Source: Anticarsia gemmatalis (Eukaryota; Arthropoda; Insecta; Lepidoptera; Erebidae). From it: a DNA stretch of 64,000 nucleotides. The stretch covers positions 12,542,001-12,606,000 of the forward strand of contig NC_134749.1 in assembly GCF_050436995.1 (NCBI RefSeq). Reading direction: 5' to 3'. Under the pieces are notes generated by a model. The model made no database searches. It saw nothing but the letters and a program-made list of their open reading frames with translations, and was not told where the DNA came from. Positions 10,622 through 24,394 of the stretch are shown here, one piece after another (positions within the stretch are counted from its first letter, which is position 1; each line of letters opens with the position of its first letter). The translations under genes were made by a program, and so were the position numbers.

Positions 10622-13600
10622 ATGGATTCTCTGGCTGCTAAGCCTGAGAAATTTAATGAGTTTACTAGAAATGAATACGAAACAACCAATTCAAATACTC
10701 CTAGAAACATGTCAGTCGACAGTAGTAATATTGTTCATAAGTTATTTAATAGAGAGGTAAGTTAAGACTTTAAAATAACACAAAGTTCAAAAGCTTGATC
10801 CTGGACCTGTGGTTTTATTTTTTTATCCTATGTTCTAGTTTATTTTATGAACATGGCTATAGAAGCGTGATATCTCTCAGGAGATGACTTGTGATCTTCA
10901 TTACTAAGATTGAGATGTTTGATTTGTTGATTGTTTGGTAATTATAATATAAAAACAAATGTGTATGATTTCTCTAATTATTTAATGACTCTCGTGAAAT
11001 GATTGGTCAGGATTAAGATAATTTGATTCGATTGTTTGATAACCATGTTACTAGTTGGTAAACAGTAGGTACACAAACTGAAAAATTGAGAAAAACTGAT
11101 GATAATTGGTCAATTATCATTAAAAAGTTGACAAGAAAGGTGTTGATATTCTCAGAAAAACAATTTGTTTATACGAATCTCTAAATAATAAAAAGTAAAA
11201 TAAATTCAACATTATAATATCCACTGTTGAAATAAATATCCACTATATATTTGCCTGTCTCAAGTCTTATGAAGGGACATTTTGATATTTAAATATAGAA
11301 TGAGGCATGGACAATGAAGGCCATAGTAAAGGCTGTATTATTCATAGATAATTGAGTCCCATCCTTGACTAAGTTAACTAAAAATTCTATTGATTGCAGT
11401 ACTTTTACATTTATGATTAGGATATCACTATTATCCTAATGTGTATCCTATTATAGACTATGGGGGAATGTTAAAATAAAGCACCTTTTTCTATTAACCA
11501 TTCAAAAAGCCTGTATTTATGCAGATGCCTGCATGGTGATCATAGTGTTTAGGTCAAAATTATAGCTTATATTCAGACAAACAAAATTGGAAATACATGA
11601 AACAGTATTAAGGCTTTGATTATATGTATTGTAAAATACACAGATCCTCTGCCTTCTTCATACAGATGATTTCTATTTCCTTATAATAAAATTGGCTGCC
11701 TTGCACTATATAATCATAATAACCACTCTCGTAATGTTGTAAGCCAATGAGTAAAAATTTAAGTAACTGCATCAGGAGCAAAATATTGCTAAAAATAAAC
11801 ATATAGTAAGGTCTTCTTTTAATAAAGTTTGAAATTATAAGCCAAAGATTAAAATCTAGGCACACTCTTTATACATAATTCATTCATTTGATATTATCAA
11901 TACAAATAAACTAACAAAATTTTGCATGCTGCATGGCTATGCTGATAGTTGCGCTTTGCCTATATTATAACATGAATTTAATTTTTACTTATCTCTTGTA
12001 ATCATTTTAATCAAACCTTATTCAATACTGATGTAGATATAAATTATATCGTATTTGTTTGAAACAATATCTCTGCCTAACAGCAAAATAATCTATTCAT
12101 TGCAAATCAATTCCATTTGTTTATTCTCTGAGACTCGGTTACACTCTACAAGCATAAAGCTTCTCTTATATAATTAATCTAAACCTTGATCATCTTAAAG
12201 TCCTAAAAAGATACTAATAAATAAATTATTAATTGGTTGCTGGGCAAGGTGCTCCTTGTTTAATGAGAGAAGAATTAGGTTTTAATTCCACCACATTGAG
12301 CAAGTGAAGGCCAATTCTAATACAAAATGAGAATTTAATTATGAAAGTCATTAAGAAATAAGTGCAGTAAGAGGAATACTTTCAAACTGGGGAGAAACAA
12401 ACTACAGAAGCATGTACTTGTTAACAATTTTATTATTCTTTTTTAGACATTTGGGTGTACATCACGAAGATCAAATGACAGAAGTCGTAAAGTGTTCGAG
12501 CGCATCCCGCCGCGGTTGCGGTTCTGCCTCATGGACATCGTGCCCATGTCGTACCTGCGGGAACACGTGTTCATGGGGTTCTCACAGTGCGGACAGTTCC
12601 TCCTCAGTTTCACGTACAGCTGTAACACACAGGTGTACTTCAGAGAGAGCTCCAAGTTCACGTAAGTAAGCTTTATGTGCTTGTGATTTACCATAAAACG
12701 ATGCTAGGAATAGATAGACTTAAGGTCAATTGTACATATACCACTGGTACCCCCCTTTATTCTGTTTGCAGTGTAAGATATAAGGTAAAAATGCAAATGA
12801 CTTCTATTACTATGAGTAATAGTATTGTAATGTGTAACCTTCTGAATCTCATTTTAAATAAAAAGCTCTCTGAAATTGTTTCCAAAATTAATGCCTACCT
12901 ATAATACCCCAGCGTTGTTGACTGTCAATCTGTCTCTCTGACTCAGCATTTGATCAGTAATCGGTCAAAGAAATACCCATAAAGCTTATTCACTGACACT
13001 ACTGTATTAGGCATTGAATCATTGGCCAATGATCACCTTTGCCCTATCATTCAGCCTTATGCAGGCACATGCATTCATAACTTTTATAGCATTTACGTAG
13101 GAACTTATTTATGATTTAGAAATCGACATTCACATTAATGTTGTATGACCTGAATATTGTTTATACGACTGTCCGTTATTACTCTGCGATATTACAATAT
13201 TGTTGCAATATTCTAAAGGATAGCTTCTATGCTTCTTGTTGTATGTGACTAAAGATCGTGGGTTCAGAACCCGGATAATGCCGGCGAAATATTAAAAGGT
13301 CTCGAGCAACTCATATTTAGCCGCAGACTAGTGCAGACCACCAAATCTTCTACACAAGGTTTATTAAATCCATCGACGTTTCGCCATTAATATTGTCGGT
13401 CTATGGCAATACGGAGGGATCTTTATGCTAAATATCGTATCTCTCAATAGTAATTTGGTCGACCCAGGGAATGAACCTGCGACTTCATGATTAGCGGTCG
13501 CATACACTACCAACCTGGCCACAGAGGCAATCGCCCATACTACTTAAATGCATACCCAGAATATTAACAGATATATTTTCTTTCAGTCTACACTTCTTGT

Positions 13601-16600
13601 CATGGGTGCCGGGTCGCATAGTGCGTCCAGTGCATAGCGTTCCACTGTTCGGCGACGACTGCGTCGACAGTAAAGTCACCATATCCATGGCGCAATGGAA
13701 ACATAACCCCGGCGTGCTAGTCGTCTATGGTATTGCGTAAGTAGCTTTTTTTAGTAAAATACACTCATAAATAGCCTTTGGAATCAGCTGGTCAATGTGA
13801 TCATCGCGCTTCTCTTACTGCGTGTGTATGTCGGTTTGAATCCCATAGGGAACGTTTTCTATGTCCATAAATATTTGGGCATTTTTAGTGCTGTATTTTT
13901 GTAAAGTCCACCGGGAGTGGTTACGCCCCATTGTGTTCGATGATGTGCTTGAAGATTCGACTGCAAGCAGTTTCGTCTCACTGAAAAAGTAAACTACATA
14001 CGGCTAACGGATAAAGTACAATATCGTTATAACACTTTCAATAGTCAGCTAATTCTCGAAATAAACACTTCATATAATCTGCGGGAGGGGATACGTCATC
14101 TATGCATATAATAATAAAAAATAAAAGTACTAACAAACACACCTTAAATTATTCATGCCTTAACAGGAAGATCCTTCGCAAACAACATTGACAAGGCACA
14201 CCCGCATTACAAATCAATATGAAAATATAACCCATAATCTCAATAATGCGAACACTATAAGACTGATAACTTAGTAAAGAGCCTTGTATGCAAGGTTCGC
14301 GGTATACAGAATTTTGTACTTAACTGGGAACGAAAAATGATTAAACTTACCTTTTACGAGAAAAGGCCCCAGGATCGCCAAGGATTTGAGATGAACTCAA
14401 ATCCTTGGGCGATGTTTGGTTGGTTGCAATGAAACTGATCACCGAAATATCGGCCTAGGGCACATTATTATAGCAACTAATTTTGGAACAGTACGTAATT
14501 GTTTTTAGCTGACCCGGAGAACAACCTACCACCTTAAAGTCGATTCTTGATATTTTGCTTATAAATAATAAATTCAACCCATTATTATAATGTCCCACTG
14601 CTGGGCAAGGGTCTCCTCCCGTAATGAGGGAGGGGTTAGGCCTTGAGTCCACCACGCTGGCCAAGTGCGGGTTGGGGACTTTGCATGCCCTCAATAAATG
14701 TATTAAACTAATATTAGGCATACAAAGTTTCCTCACGATGTTTTCCTTCACCGATTCGATATTTTGCTTGCATTTTTTTAAATTTCTCTCTGTAAGAACC
14801 ATCCTCGTACTTTATAGGGAAAAAAGAATTACCGAGATCGGTTTAGCTGCTCTCGAGACTTGCGCTTTGCAACACTTTTAGCGATTCATCTACTTATACT
14901 TATATATAATATTATTATTATAAAGCTGAATAGTTTATTTGTTTGAACGCGTAATCGCGCTACGACCAAAAGGAGCAGAGTACCAATAAAAAAATGTTAC
15001 AAAAACAGGGAAAATTATGACCCATTCTCTCTTATGTGACGCAAGCGAAGTTGCGCAGGTCAGCTAGTTGTTTATATTATAGAAGATAATCTAAATAAAT
15101 TGAGCATGCCAAAGCTCTCTACTAAGTTGTCAGACTTTATGTTGTCATAAATATTCCACGTCTATTGTTATTCATCGAATGAGATGAAAATATGATAGTC
15201 GCGATTTGCGTAACAGATGCATTAAGAATTACGGTGATAAGATACCGTTGCAATTTGAAAGAGGATGTGCGTCACGTGGGATGGACGAAATACTTACATA
15301 GATAAACTGATAAATAAAAATTGTCTTTTCGGCTTAATCTAGCGGCTTAAAAATGTGCCTAATGGAAAAACAAATTTTTAATAGATTTGCTTGCTTCTGA
15401 GTAATTTTTAAAACTTAGAATTTACCTCTTGTAAATTCGTTAGCTTACTGGGTGAATTTTGACCATTTATCCGTATGCTGTGAAACATTACTTTAGCCTA
15501 GCCGAGACCCACTCTTTTCCTTGGCTTGTGTCTAGTTTAAATATACTGAATTACCTTTACATAATAATTATGGCTGCGGAAAAAAAAATAGAGGTACTAG
15601 GTATATAATTATTAATTGTATTTCCTTTTGGTTTTAGCGGTAATCTTCTTACCCGACTAATGCAGGAGGGAAGGTAATGTTTTAATACGTTGTTATTTGT
15701 TTGAACAGAGATTCCTGCTCTGAACGATCCTACCTCAGTGTTATCGGAGTACCTCGATTAGGATGTAAGAAATGCGCAGCTTTCTCTAGAGAAGAAGGTA
15801 TGTACCATACAGCATCACTAACATACAAAACTATTTTTATATACTAGAGTATTTCATGTAACTTTTCTTTTCAGACGAAATTGAATTAAATTGGGGCAAA
15901 AGGTGCCTTGAACACAACTTCGCAATCCACACAAAATTCTTCTGTACCTCAGATTCAAGCATGTATGAGCCCGTCGTACAACTAGCGTACTCAAATCAAA
16001 TCATAATATACACGGACTTTATACACATACTGGAAATAGACTTCGTCAAACCAGACCCTGAACGTACAGACATCGCAGAAGAAAACAAATACTCTTTAGA
16101 TAGGGAGGAAACTAATTCTATGGACACGAATCCTAGCACGCCCATGTCAGACGTGTCAGCACCTTTCCAATCCCCGAAATACCAAAACAACGTAGTACAG
16201 AACATTCTAGCAGATTTCTCTGACTTAGAAATGGAGCCGTATCAAATGTCCAAGCCGGTACGACTGCCTGACGTCATGGGACAGGAACTGTGCATCCAAG
16301 CGTCATCTATCTCACACAATCTAGTCGAAGAGTGGGAAGGCCCCTCCCCATCCATCAGAACGTTAATAAGCCCACCTCTAAGATCTCCACGACGGCGGCC
16401 TGCTGAAAGCATGTCGCGGTTCAACGAAACCCATCGAATAATAGCGGAAAAAGCGTACGAATTCGTAGAAGAAACAGAGACTAAATGCGAGAAACTTAGT
16501 ATGTTCAGGAAACGGCGGCTCGCTGACAAAAAGTACGAGTTTTCAGAAGACAATAACGAGAATATTGTACCGTTTAGAGTGTTGAGGAGTAATAGGAAAT

Positions 16601-19512
16601 ACTTCATTGGATCGACGAGTAAAAGTCAGTTGCGGCGTCCGAAGTCTCCCCCGGTTGAGAGCGTGGTGTTGCGAGCACATAACCAGATCAGTAGACCGCC
16701 TTCGCCGACGACTAGTAGTGATTTGAAGAGTAATGGACTTTCAGCTTTAGAATCGGACCATAATAGTGAGTCGGAGTACCGAGTGATGGAGATGTTGGAC
16801 GATGGTTCTCTGAAAACAGTGGCTGTGCACGACAACACGTCTAAGACGTTGTCAGACTGTCCTGTGAATGCTCAAGACCCTTATTTGGTGCATTCGGAAA
16901 ATTCTAAGTGCAGTAAATTCTTCACGCGGTATTTTGTCGAAAGTGATGATGAGATTACGTCGATTATTACGGATTCGGAGGGTGAGTACTTGTAACTACT
17001 TGATTTCCTAGCATTCAAAAGTATAAAAACCGTTTGAAATTATCAAAGTTATACTTTTGGTCTTATTTACAGTAAATTTAACTTTTTGTAAATTTTGATG
17101 TCCATGGTAACTTACGTGTGTAACTTTAATTGTCCTTAAAAGTATAAACAAATCCAATGATTTAGATCAGGTTTAACCACCATGTCACCTCATAAAATAA
17201 TAAATATAATAAATTTAACCCGTTACTGACCCACTGCTGGGCAAGGGTCTCCTCCCGTTATGAGGGAGAGGTTAGGCCTTAAGTCCACCACGCTGGCCCA
17301 GTGTGGGTTGGGGACTTTGCATGCCCTCAATAAATGTATCATAAAATAATCGTAAAAAATCTAGACTTTACTAAATAAATACACCTTAAAGAATGTTCTA
17401 GAAACACTTTTATAAAACAGCACAAACATAATTCTAGTAACGAATATTTAAATTGAACATTATCTGGTGGTATGTGCCGTTGATAACAATCGTTTATTTA
17501 TATCTGTCGTGGCCCGTTTACATCGGCTTACGACTCTCGTATTATCGGCCCCTTGTTAGTAAACATTCATTGTACTACGAATCGTTTGCGATATCGGTGG
17601 GATTTGTTAGAGTATTTTAATAAATCTCGATGATTTAGTTATTGTAAGCATTTGGGTCAATATATAGTTTGTTTTTGATTGAGCTATTATAATATTATAT
17701 ATTAAAGTCTTAGTAGGTTTTACCCAGAAATCTTAGCCTTTATACATTTACTATTAACTGTGTAAATGCCAAAGTTTTGATACAATATATCTGATGACCA
17801 AAGAGAAAAATAAAAACTGCTCTATTGATTAAAGTTTCAGCAAAAGGGATTATTAAATTCAAGTTTTATAAATGTTAAGGAATTTGAATTTGCCAGCATT
17901 CCAATATAGTTTTCCTAATCACTACTTACTTATTCGATGCTATTACTCAAGAAAAAAAACATATAATGGCATTTCAACTTGAATTTTATCTCCAGACGAC
18001 TGCATCTCTGGCTACCACGTGGCGCTGCCACTATCCGCACACGGCGCGGGCTACGCGGGGCTGCAGGGCGTGGGCGCGGGCGCGTGGGAGCGCCTGTGCG
18101 GCGCCGCGCCGCCCCTCCCCCCGCTCACGCTGCGCGCCCACCAGCGCTCGCTGGACACGGAGCTGCTGTGCAACGAGGTGTGCGGCCGACTGTGCAAGAT
18201 CAACGGCAAGAAGTTCATCTACTGCTTCGACTGGGGCTGCCATGTCATCGACGTGTGCCAGTCCAGTGGCTGCCTGTCCGGGGTGAGTATTAGTATAGAG
18301 CTTTTGAGCAAAATTCTTTTGTTATCTCAATTTTATTGGCACTGGTTTTATCTCAAATCCGAGATAGAATAATATGTCTAACTTAACGCTGCGTTTTTTT
18401 ATCTCAATATATGTTATAACAAATGTTATTTTCCAGCGTTTTCATCAGCAAATGTTATTTCAAAACTTAGCTTCACTTTTTCATAATAATGTTATATTTT
18501 ATGTTCCCAGCTATGTGCAATGTGGATGTGGGCTAGCGAAGAGTCAGGTGCGACATCGGAATGCGAGGCGTGTAAGGGTGTCAGTGCCGGCTGTCTGCTA
18601 CATCGACAACAATATGCCGCTGAGGTAACACACTATAACAACTAGTTAAATAATTATAATATTAAACTTATTTTAGCTTCTAAAGATCTAGTGCTAGCAA
18701 AATATGTCTGGATGTATTTTCTATAGAAAAATATTTTTTTACAAACGTGTAATATAAGTGTATACGTGCACGTGCACTTGGCTAAATATACGCTCAACAC
18801 GTACTGTACTAACAGAATAGATTAACGATAGTATGAAAACGAGAACCGGTTCAGTGTAAAAACACCCTTGATAGTTGTTTCTGTGCCTTTCCTTAATAAA
18901 ATTATGTGGATAAATAAGTCAAAGGACGTATGTCGTATATTCACCATACATTTGTATTTTTCATTTCAGTGTTTGTTCGTGTGGGATCTTGTGAGCGGCG
19001 TATATAGGACTGAAAGAGTATCCATGACAGAAGACTCCAGCCAGGAAGGCAGTCGAGGTAACGATTTACTTCGCCTAAAGCTTATGTATTTGATAAAATA
19101 TTGGATATTGTTTCAAGTCGTATTGCATAATTAAACCAATAATATAGGTAGGTATATCTAAAGACTCCTTATCATATGATTTTTTTTGCAGTGTCAGGAG
19201 CAGACAGGGCGCGGGAGCTCGCCAAAAAATTGGGACCCATCAACATGCCACCCGGCAATGAGAACCGATTGCTCACTACACTCACAGGTGAGCCTTATCA
19301 ACACTTCTCTTCATTCTTGCATTGATTCATTATAAAATGCTGCCTTTGGTGTGTATTAAAGGTTAATTAAATTTTAATAATATTGTTTTCTTTCTTCAGG
19401 GCGATCGCTAAAAAGACTGACAGATGTGGACAACTGCATCGAGATCACAAAGAACCACCCCGACAGCTCTGAATCCGAATCATCTTCAGAAGATGACAGT
19501 GATTATGACTGA
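10622..19512 (+). CDS. DCAF15: DDB1- and CUL4-associated factor 15 (DCAF15)
   Basis: Ten exons: 10622-10756, 12447-12661, 13587-13736, 15709-15797, 15875-16981, 17996-18282, 18511-18624, 18970-19057, 19192-19287, 19400-19512. Total 2394 bp, 797 residues, all phases consistent. The N-terminal beta-propeller-like part aligns by eye to vertebrate DCAF15 (HVFMGFSQCGQFLLSFTYS, PGVLVVYGIA, IGVPRLGCKKCAAF, AIHTKFF). A long low-conservation linker is encoded by exon 5. The C-terminal domain holds ELLCNEVCGRLCKINGKKFI, HVIDVCQSSGC and CLFVWDLVSGVYRTERVSM. The tail is acidic (ESESSSEDDSDYD). Known role: DCAF15 is a substrate receptor of the CUL4-DDB1 ubiquitin ligase, working with DDA1. Vertebrate DCAF15 is about 600 residues; the insect linker is longer and the C-terminus is extended. 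Exon 6 is very GC-rich (17996-18282). Confidence 0.88.
12236..12310. repeat. Degenerate 'GCTGGGCAAGG' repeat copy
   Basis: 'gctgggcaaggtgctcc' followed by 'taattccaccacattgagcaagtg' parallels the order of motifs in the copies at 14591 and 17229 (ctgggcaagg, then ccaccacgctggccaagtg). It is in DCAF15 intron 1. The rest of that intron (10757-12446) shows no recognisable features. Confidence 0.5.
13240..13535 (-). mobile_element. tRNA-derived SINE (minus strand) in DCAF15 intron 2
   Basis: On the minus strand there is an A-box-like TGGCCAGGTTGG (13510-13521) and a B-box GGTTCATTCCC (13467-13477) about 33 bases apart, the layout of an RNA polymerase III promoter. The body continues to about 13240, where a second 'gggttcagaaccc' occurs. 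It cannot be a functional tRNA because the cloverleaf is not maintained. It ends about 50 bp before exon 3. Confidence 0.6.
13785..13985 (+). mobile_element. Candidate tRNA-derived SINE (plus strand) in DCAF15 intron 3
   Basis: A-box-like 'agctggtcaatgtgatca' at about 13788 and B-box-like GGTTTGAATCC at 13833-13843 are in the right order. They are followed by a body typical of insect SINEs ('ggttacgccccattgtgttcg'). Ends are not defined. Confidence 0.4.
14591..14890 (+). mobile_element. Lepidopteran LINE/SINE 3'-end copy, long version
   Basis: Begins 'tgtcccactgctgggcaagg', continues with the 'ccaccacgctggccaagtg' block, and then has the widespread lepidopteran motif 'cctcacgatgttttccttc' (about 14731-14749). 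The 5' portion is very similar to 17220-17340. A Helitron abuts its 3' end. Confidence 0.65.
14889..15067 (+). mobile_element. Internally deleted Lep1-like Helitron
   Basis: Same family as 8919-9172: 'attataaagctgaatagttt' near the 5' end and 'gacgcaagcgaagttgcgca' plus GGTCAGCTAG at the 3' end (CTAG 15064-15067, followed by T). The middle segment is missing and the first 20 bases are degenerate, so the left end is approximate. Confidence 0.65.
17220..17340 (+). mobile_element. Lepidopteran repeat, 'CCCACTGCTGGGCAAGG' family
   Basis: Near-identical to 14591-14702 over about 115 bases, including 'ggggactttgcatgccctca' and the end 'ataaatgtat'. It is in DCAF15 intron 5. Confidence 0.7.
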
Positions 19513-22500
19513 TTGTTCTCCTACTAGGTGCGCGCCGCGTACCGAACCTCCGCGGTTACAAACCTCTAAGGTAAAACAACCATAGACAAGGAGATGCTCT
19601 ACATTGTCTGTTATAACAACGAAAGAGTTTCTAAACTTAAGTATGAATGACAGGTCTTAGATTTAAACGATTTATTTCCTCAATACTTTTGGCAATACTT
19701 ACATAAATGTTTGAGTCTTCCAGTACTCTTTCTATGGAATTTCTGAAACTTTGGAATGATTTACACGTTTAAAATGTATATTAACGTTACAGTAAGTCTG
19801 AATTGATTATTCAATTTCAAAAAGGGCACATGTCCTATGATTTTCTGACGTAAGATGTGCCTTTTTCGAAACTGTTGTAGTAAGTTCAGTAGTTGGTTTC
19901 TATCGCCTTGTAAATACGCAATATTGACGTTAGTATTTCAATGAATCGAATAAACTAAACAGACATTTAAAATCGATCATTTCATAATAACATGTTAGAT
20001 TCTATCAACATTGTTCAAATTCTAATAAGATGTAATGAAAATTTATTAGTACTTTACTCTATGATATTAACCTGTCGGTCTGCGTGTAAATTAAATGAAA
20101 CATGTAATTGAACGCTTCAATTGATTTGTGAAATGTAGGAAGCATTAATGAATATGGACTACTTTTGAAGATAGATATGGATCTGGTAATAAATGCTCAT
20201 GTTTATGTATTTATGGTCAAACTGCGGTTGTCAGATAAACCTTGGCTAAATATGCGGTTTATTTTGTACCTGGCTAATGCTTATGAAACAAACAGTACTT
20301 AGACGATGTACTTTTCGGGAATAAAATCTATCACCCGGCCAAATACCTAAACTATGTGTTAGGTACGTGTATATTATTGTTGAAGATGTATCCTTAATTT
20401 TATTTATCGTGCCTATCTTATAGAAGACGTAGCCAAAAAGAGGGGCAAATTTTTATTCTGAAATAAGGCCACTTTTCTTTTGTCCCTGCCTAACTCCATG
20501 GGGAAAAGGCTTGATTTTATGTACAGCATTTTTATATAAGCTACTGTATACATAAGTTTATACTGTACTTAAGTTTTTTTTGTCTGACAGCCCGGTTGTC
20601 CAACAGTAATATATGAGCGATTTAAATTAATCTATGATCCATAAATAAGTCTTAAACGATCAAATCGCAAAGTATTTCTCTGTATAGGTTACGAGTATGT
20701 TGTATGGACCATATGTAAGAGGTCTACTCTGAAAAATTAGTTATTAAAGTATTGTGAAGAGGCAACTATTAGCCCTCTTACACACTAGCGGTTAACCGCT
20801 TTTACGGTTTATTATGCAACCGCCATGAATTTTAAGATAGTTGAATATTAAACTGAAATCGCGGTTAATCGCTATTGCGTAAGGGGGCTTACAGGTCGCT
20901 ATTTGTATTCACTTGTAGATAATTGATGGTTGTGTGAAATAATCTTTTGAAGTTCTATGTCGTAGAAGTGTATGAGCTACGGCGTAGCACATGAACAAGT
21001 ATCGTAATATTTATGTATGCTACGTGCAGATTTTGAGATGTTTTGTGCCCAATAAATACCTCTTAGCGGGTTTCTGATATTCAAACAGAAACATTTTTTA
21101 TTTTACTTAAGAATGAAAACACAAAACTGTGATGTGATTTCGTTTCTCAAGTCAATCTTTCCTCGATTGTCCGAGTTCTAAAAGGAAACTACATGATATT
21201 TGTAGGAATGCTCCTATACGCCTAACTCATTGGTTCTGGTGATGCGCCAAGCAAGTTATATTTCTTTGGTACCTACGAAACATTACAGTTTTGTGTGTTG
21301 ACTGTATAATTACATCAACCTGAATATAAAACTTAATATTTATTCGCCTAACAATATTCTTATTTATATAACATTAATATAGAAACGTGGTCGACCATCT
21401 TACAATTTAGCGATTTTAAAGTATTAAAACGTCGCCGTATTTCTCATATACTCATAATAAGTGGCCAATATGACTGCCTCTGATATTTCAATATAATTGT
21501 ACATATAGTTTATAATATTGAATGCATGATGTTATTTATCGCACGTGATTCCGTTTGTAGTTATTCTGAGCCGTATGTTCTTAAGAATGATGTGACCAAA
21601 ATGGAGTAGGATCTTTTAATATATTTGTGTCGTCGATGGAATAAAAATAATAAATTTGTTAGGTTTTGAAACGAGAAAGATTTTTTAGTTTCATCTTTGT
21701 ACATGCTTCTGTCATGTTATATTTATTTTTTATCTTTGCAATGTTCAGGTGCGAAGTTATTGTGTTCTTATAAATTAAATTTTATATGATTTTTTTGTAA
21801 ATCTTTAACGGGAATTGAATGAAATTTAATAAGATCTCTTATTATTGTAAATATTTTGTGACTAACCTTCGATATTGTATAATTTGTGAACTCAAAAACG
21901 CACTTTGAAATTCTAATTATTTGATCAATCATTTTGTTTTCAATTTTGATAGGCAAAAGGAGGGGAGTTTTGTGTACCATTTCAATTACTTGTTTCAAAA
22001 CCTAATGTTTGTATCACAAATATGTCTTAATGTCTATAAATAGTATTCTCTAATAATTCTTTCAACTGCATTTATAAATGTAAAAATAGACTCAAATTAT
22101 CAATAATCAATGATATTAATGTGAATGTTTCAACGACTAAACACGATTTATTCTTAATTCTAGCACATTTGAACCATAGATGACTGTGAAAAAAAATGGA
22201 ATATTTTTAATTTTGTTTTTTTACTGTCATATGTGCGAGAATTGAATCGTATGAGAATAGGCTCATAATAAGGTTGTGATCGTTTGAACGTAGGTTTGTT
22301 AAGAGAAGTGCCTCTGTGATTCGAAGTTTACCCTCCAAACATATTATTTCATACGCTTAAATTATTATTTATTTTTCAATATTTATATTATATGACTTTA
22401 CAATGTGATAAAAATTTAAGGGGTTATTGGTTTTCGGTCACTGACCATTGTCTCGAAACATAGGATTGTGAAAAAGTTATCGTAACCTTTAAATTCATCG

Positions 22501-23930
22501 CATTTAAGGCCCGCAAATGTACGAGTTTTACATCGTTTATTTAGCTCTTTAATATGAAACTTGTTCTATTAAGAATTTAAGATATTTTTCTATGGGAAGA
22601 GCTCATTCTAATTTGGGTCAGTCTATCAGTAAAGTTTTGTATAAAATTCGTCTCTATTCAAATATATTTTTGTATGATTTCTTCGGAGGGTACATACGTA
22701 ATTTGGAGCAGGATGTAGGCAGCATGCACTAGTGTATAACCGTTTGTCTATAGAAGACGTAACCAACATGTCTGACGGTTGGTTCGTATCTTTGCCACAA
22801 TGTAACTCACGTGGTTTTGTGTACTGATATTATAAATGTCTAGTATGTTAAGAGTTGTTTTGTATAATAATATCCCAGTTTTTTTGCAAAGACGGTTAAT
22901 ATTCGATTCGGTATTTCGCTCTTGAATTTCCGAGAAAATGTATTGTGATTCAGAATTTGATACTACAGTAAAAATATAAATTGCATATTCTATGAGTATC
23001 TGAATTGAAATCTATGCATTTAAGCATTTTTGTTTATGGAATTTTCTACTTGAATGGGGGAGAGTTCAATGACCCCTCCCCAATGGAATGAATTTCAGTA
23101 ATAAATACGAGAAAATCTCATATTCAAGTTAACCTGTTCCTGCCTTTATCTGATTATAAAAAAGGGATATTATTAAACAAAATATAAATGTAAATATTGT
23201 CATAACGACGTTAATCAGTTGTGAGATCTAGTCTTAAGTTGGCACTAGAACGGCTCCTGCAGAGGCATTTTCAACAGTTAGCAATACAATGGTTGTTCTG
23301 CAAAACATTTACATGCCTTATCTCAAATTATCTCAAGTAAGTTTGATTCATTGTTCTGCCAGTGCCTCTGTACAATATTTCCTTACTGATTTTTTGTATG
23401 TGGCAAGTAATATATAAAAAACATTCTTCAACTGCAATTTCTTGTAGTTCCTGATTGTGATAGTTCAACTTGATAGCCATAGTTAAAATAATGGTGAAAG
23501 GCTAAAAGATTAGAAAGTTGCTCCAATTTTCGAACACTAAAGATCTATCAACATTCTATGTTATAGCTGTGTTTTGGTATTTATTATGTATCTTATACAG
23601 TTTGTGGATTGTGTTTTCAGCCTTTACTCTCTTCATCTAGTTTGATTTGAAATACAGATGTAAGACTTTGAGCAGAACTATGTGAACTTTAATTTTAAAC
23701 TTGTCCCATTCATACAAATGTATTATTAGTACTCAGTAAGGAAAGTATTGTATGTTTTATGGCACTGGCCATTAATTGGCTTACATTAGTTGGTAAGTTG
23801 ATGCATTTAATTTTTTACCTGTCGACAAAGGCACTGTCCAAGTGTGTTACTTGCCATCATATTGTATTATACTATAGATTGGTATGAAACAATGCATGAC
23901 GTAATAATAACATGAATAATGAAACACTTG
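19513..23930 (+). other. DCAF15 3' UTR and convergent spacer to UBL4A
   Basis: Long AT-rich stretch without a coding exon. AATAAA signals occur at 21051-21056 and near 21640, among others; which one ends the DCAF15 mRNA cannot be decided. It contains a MITE at 20769-20892. The remaining sequence to 23930 shows no open frame or repeat I recognise. Confidence 0.45.
20769..20892. mobile_element. MITE with terminal inverted repeats
   Basis: Left end TTAGCCCTCTTACACACTAG followed by CGGTTAACCGC. The right end, read in reverse complement, is TAAGCCCCCTTACGCAATAG followed by CGATTAACCGC, so roughly 30-bp imperfect inverted repeats enclose about 60 bp of AT-rich sequence. Typical of a small non-autonomous DNA transposon; superfamily not determined. 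Confidence 0.65.
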
Positions 23931-23931
23931 T

Positions 23932-23937
23932 TTTATT
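23932..23937 (-). terminator. Candidate poly(A) signal of UBL4A
   Basis: AATAAA on the minus strand, about 460 bp beyond the UBL4A stop codon. A nearer AATAAA at 24378-24383 is only 12 bp past the stop and is less likely. Confidence 0.35.
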
Positions 23938-24394
23938 CATGACCTCATTAGAATTTCAGTTTTGTCCAAAAAGAAAGAAATTAAATATACAAAAGAGTTC
24001 TCATTGATTTCTCATTCTCCTGCCACTAAAACAATATACAGTTCAATCCAACCATTTCAACAGTATTATTATAGATAGCAAAAATATTAAATAGAACATT
24101 AGTAATCTATATTACTAATAAATACATAATATTTACATCTAAGCCTTTTTCATATAAATATGATAAAAACTCGAACAATAATTGCAACTTGTATGAAATA
24201 AACTATACTAAAAATCCAATTGTTATATTTAAAATCAATAACTCTTACACAATATACATACAGCAACACTAACACTAGACCTCTTAAAAATACTTTTATC
24301 AATCTGCTAGCTGCTAAACAACTTATTGAATCTGAGTTTAAATTAGTAATTTTAAAATACAGAAAACATTATAAATATTTATTAATGTCTCAGG

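Noticed and set aside
13467..13521. A possible tRNA gene on the minus strand
   Set aside because: A-box and B-box are present, but acceptor and anticodon stems do not pair; it is a tRNA-derived SINE.
16242..16607. Minus-strand open frame opposite DCAF15 exon 5
   Set aside because: It is antisense to a supported coding exon with consistent splicing and shows no protein similarity.
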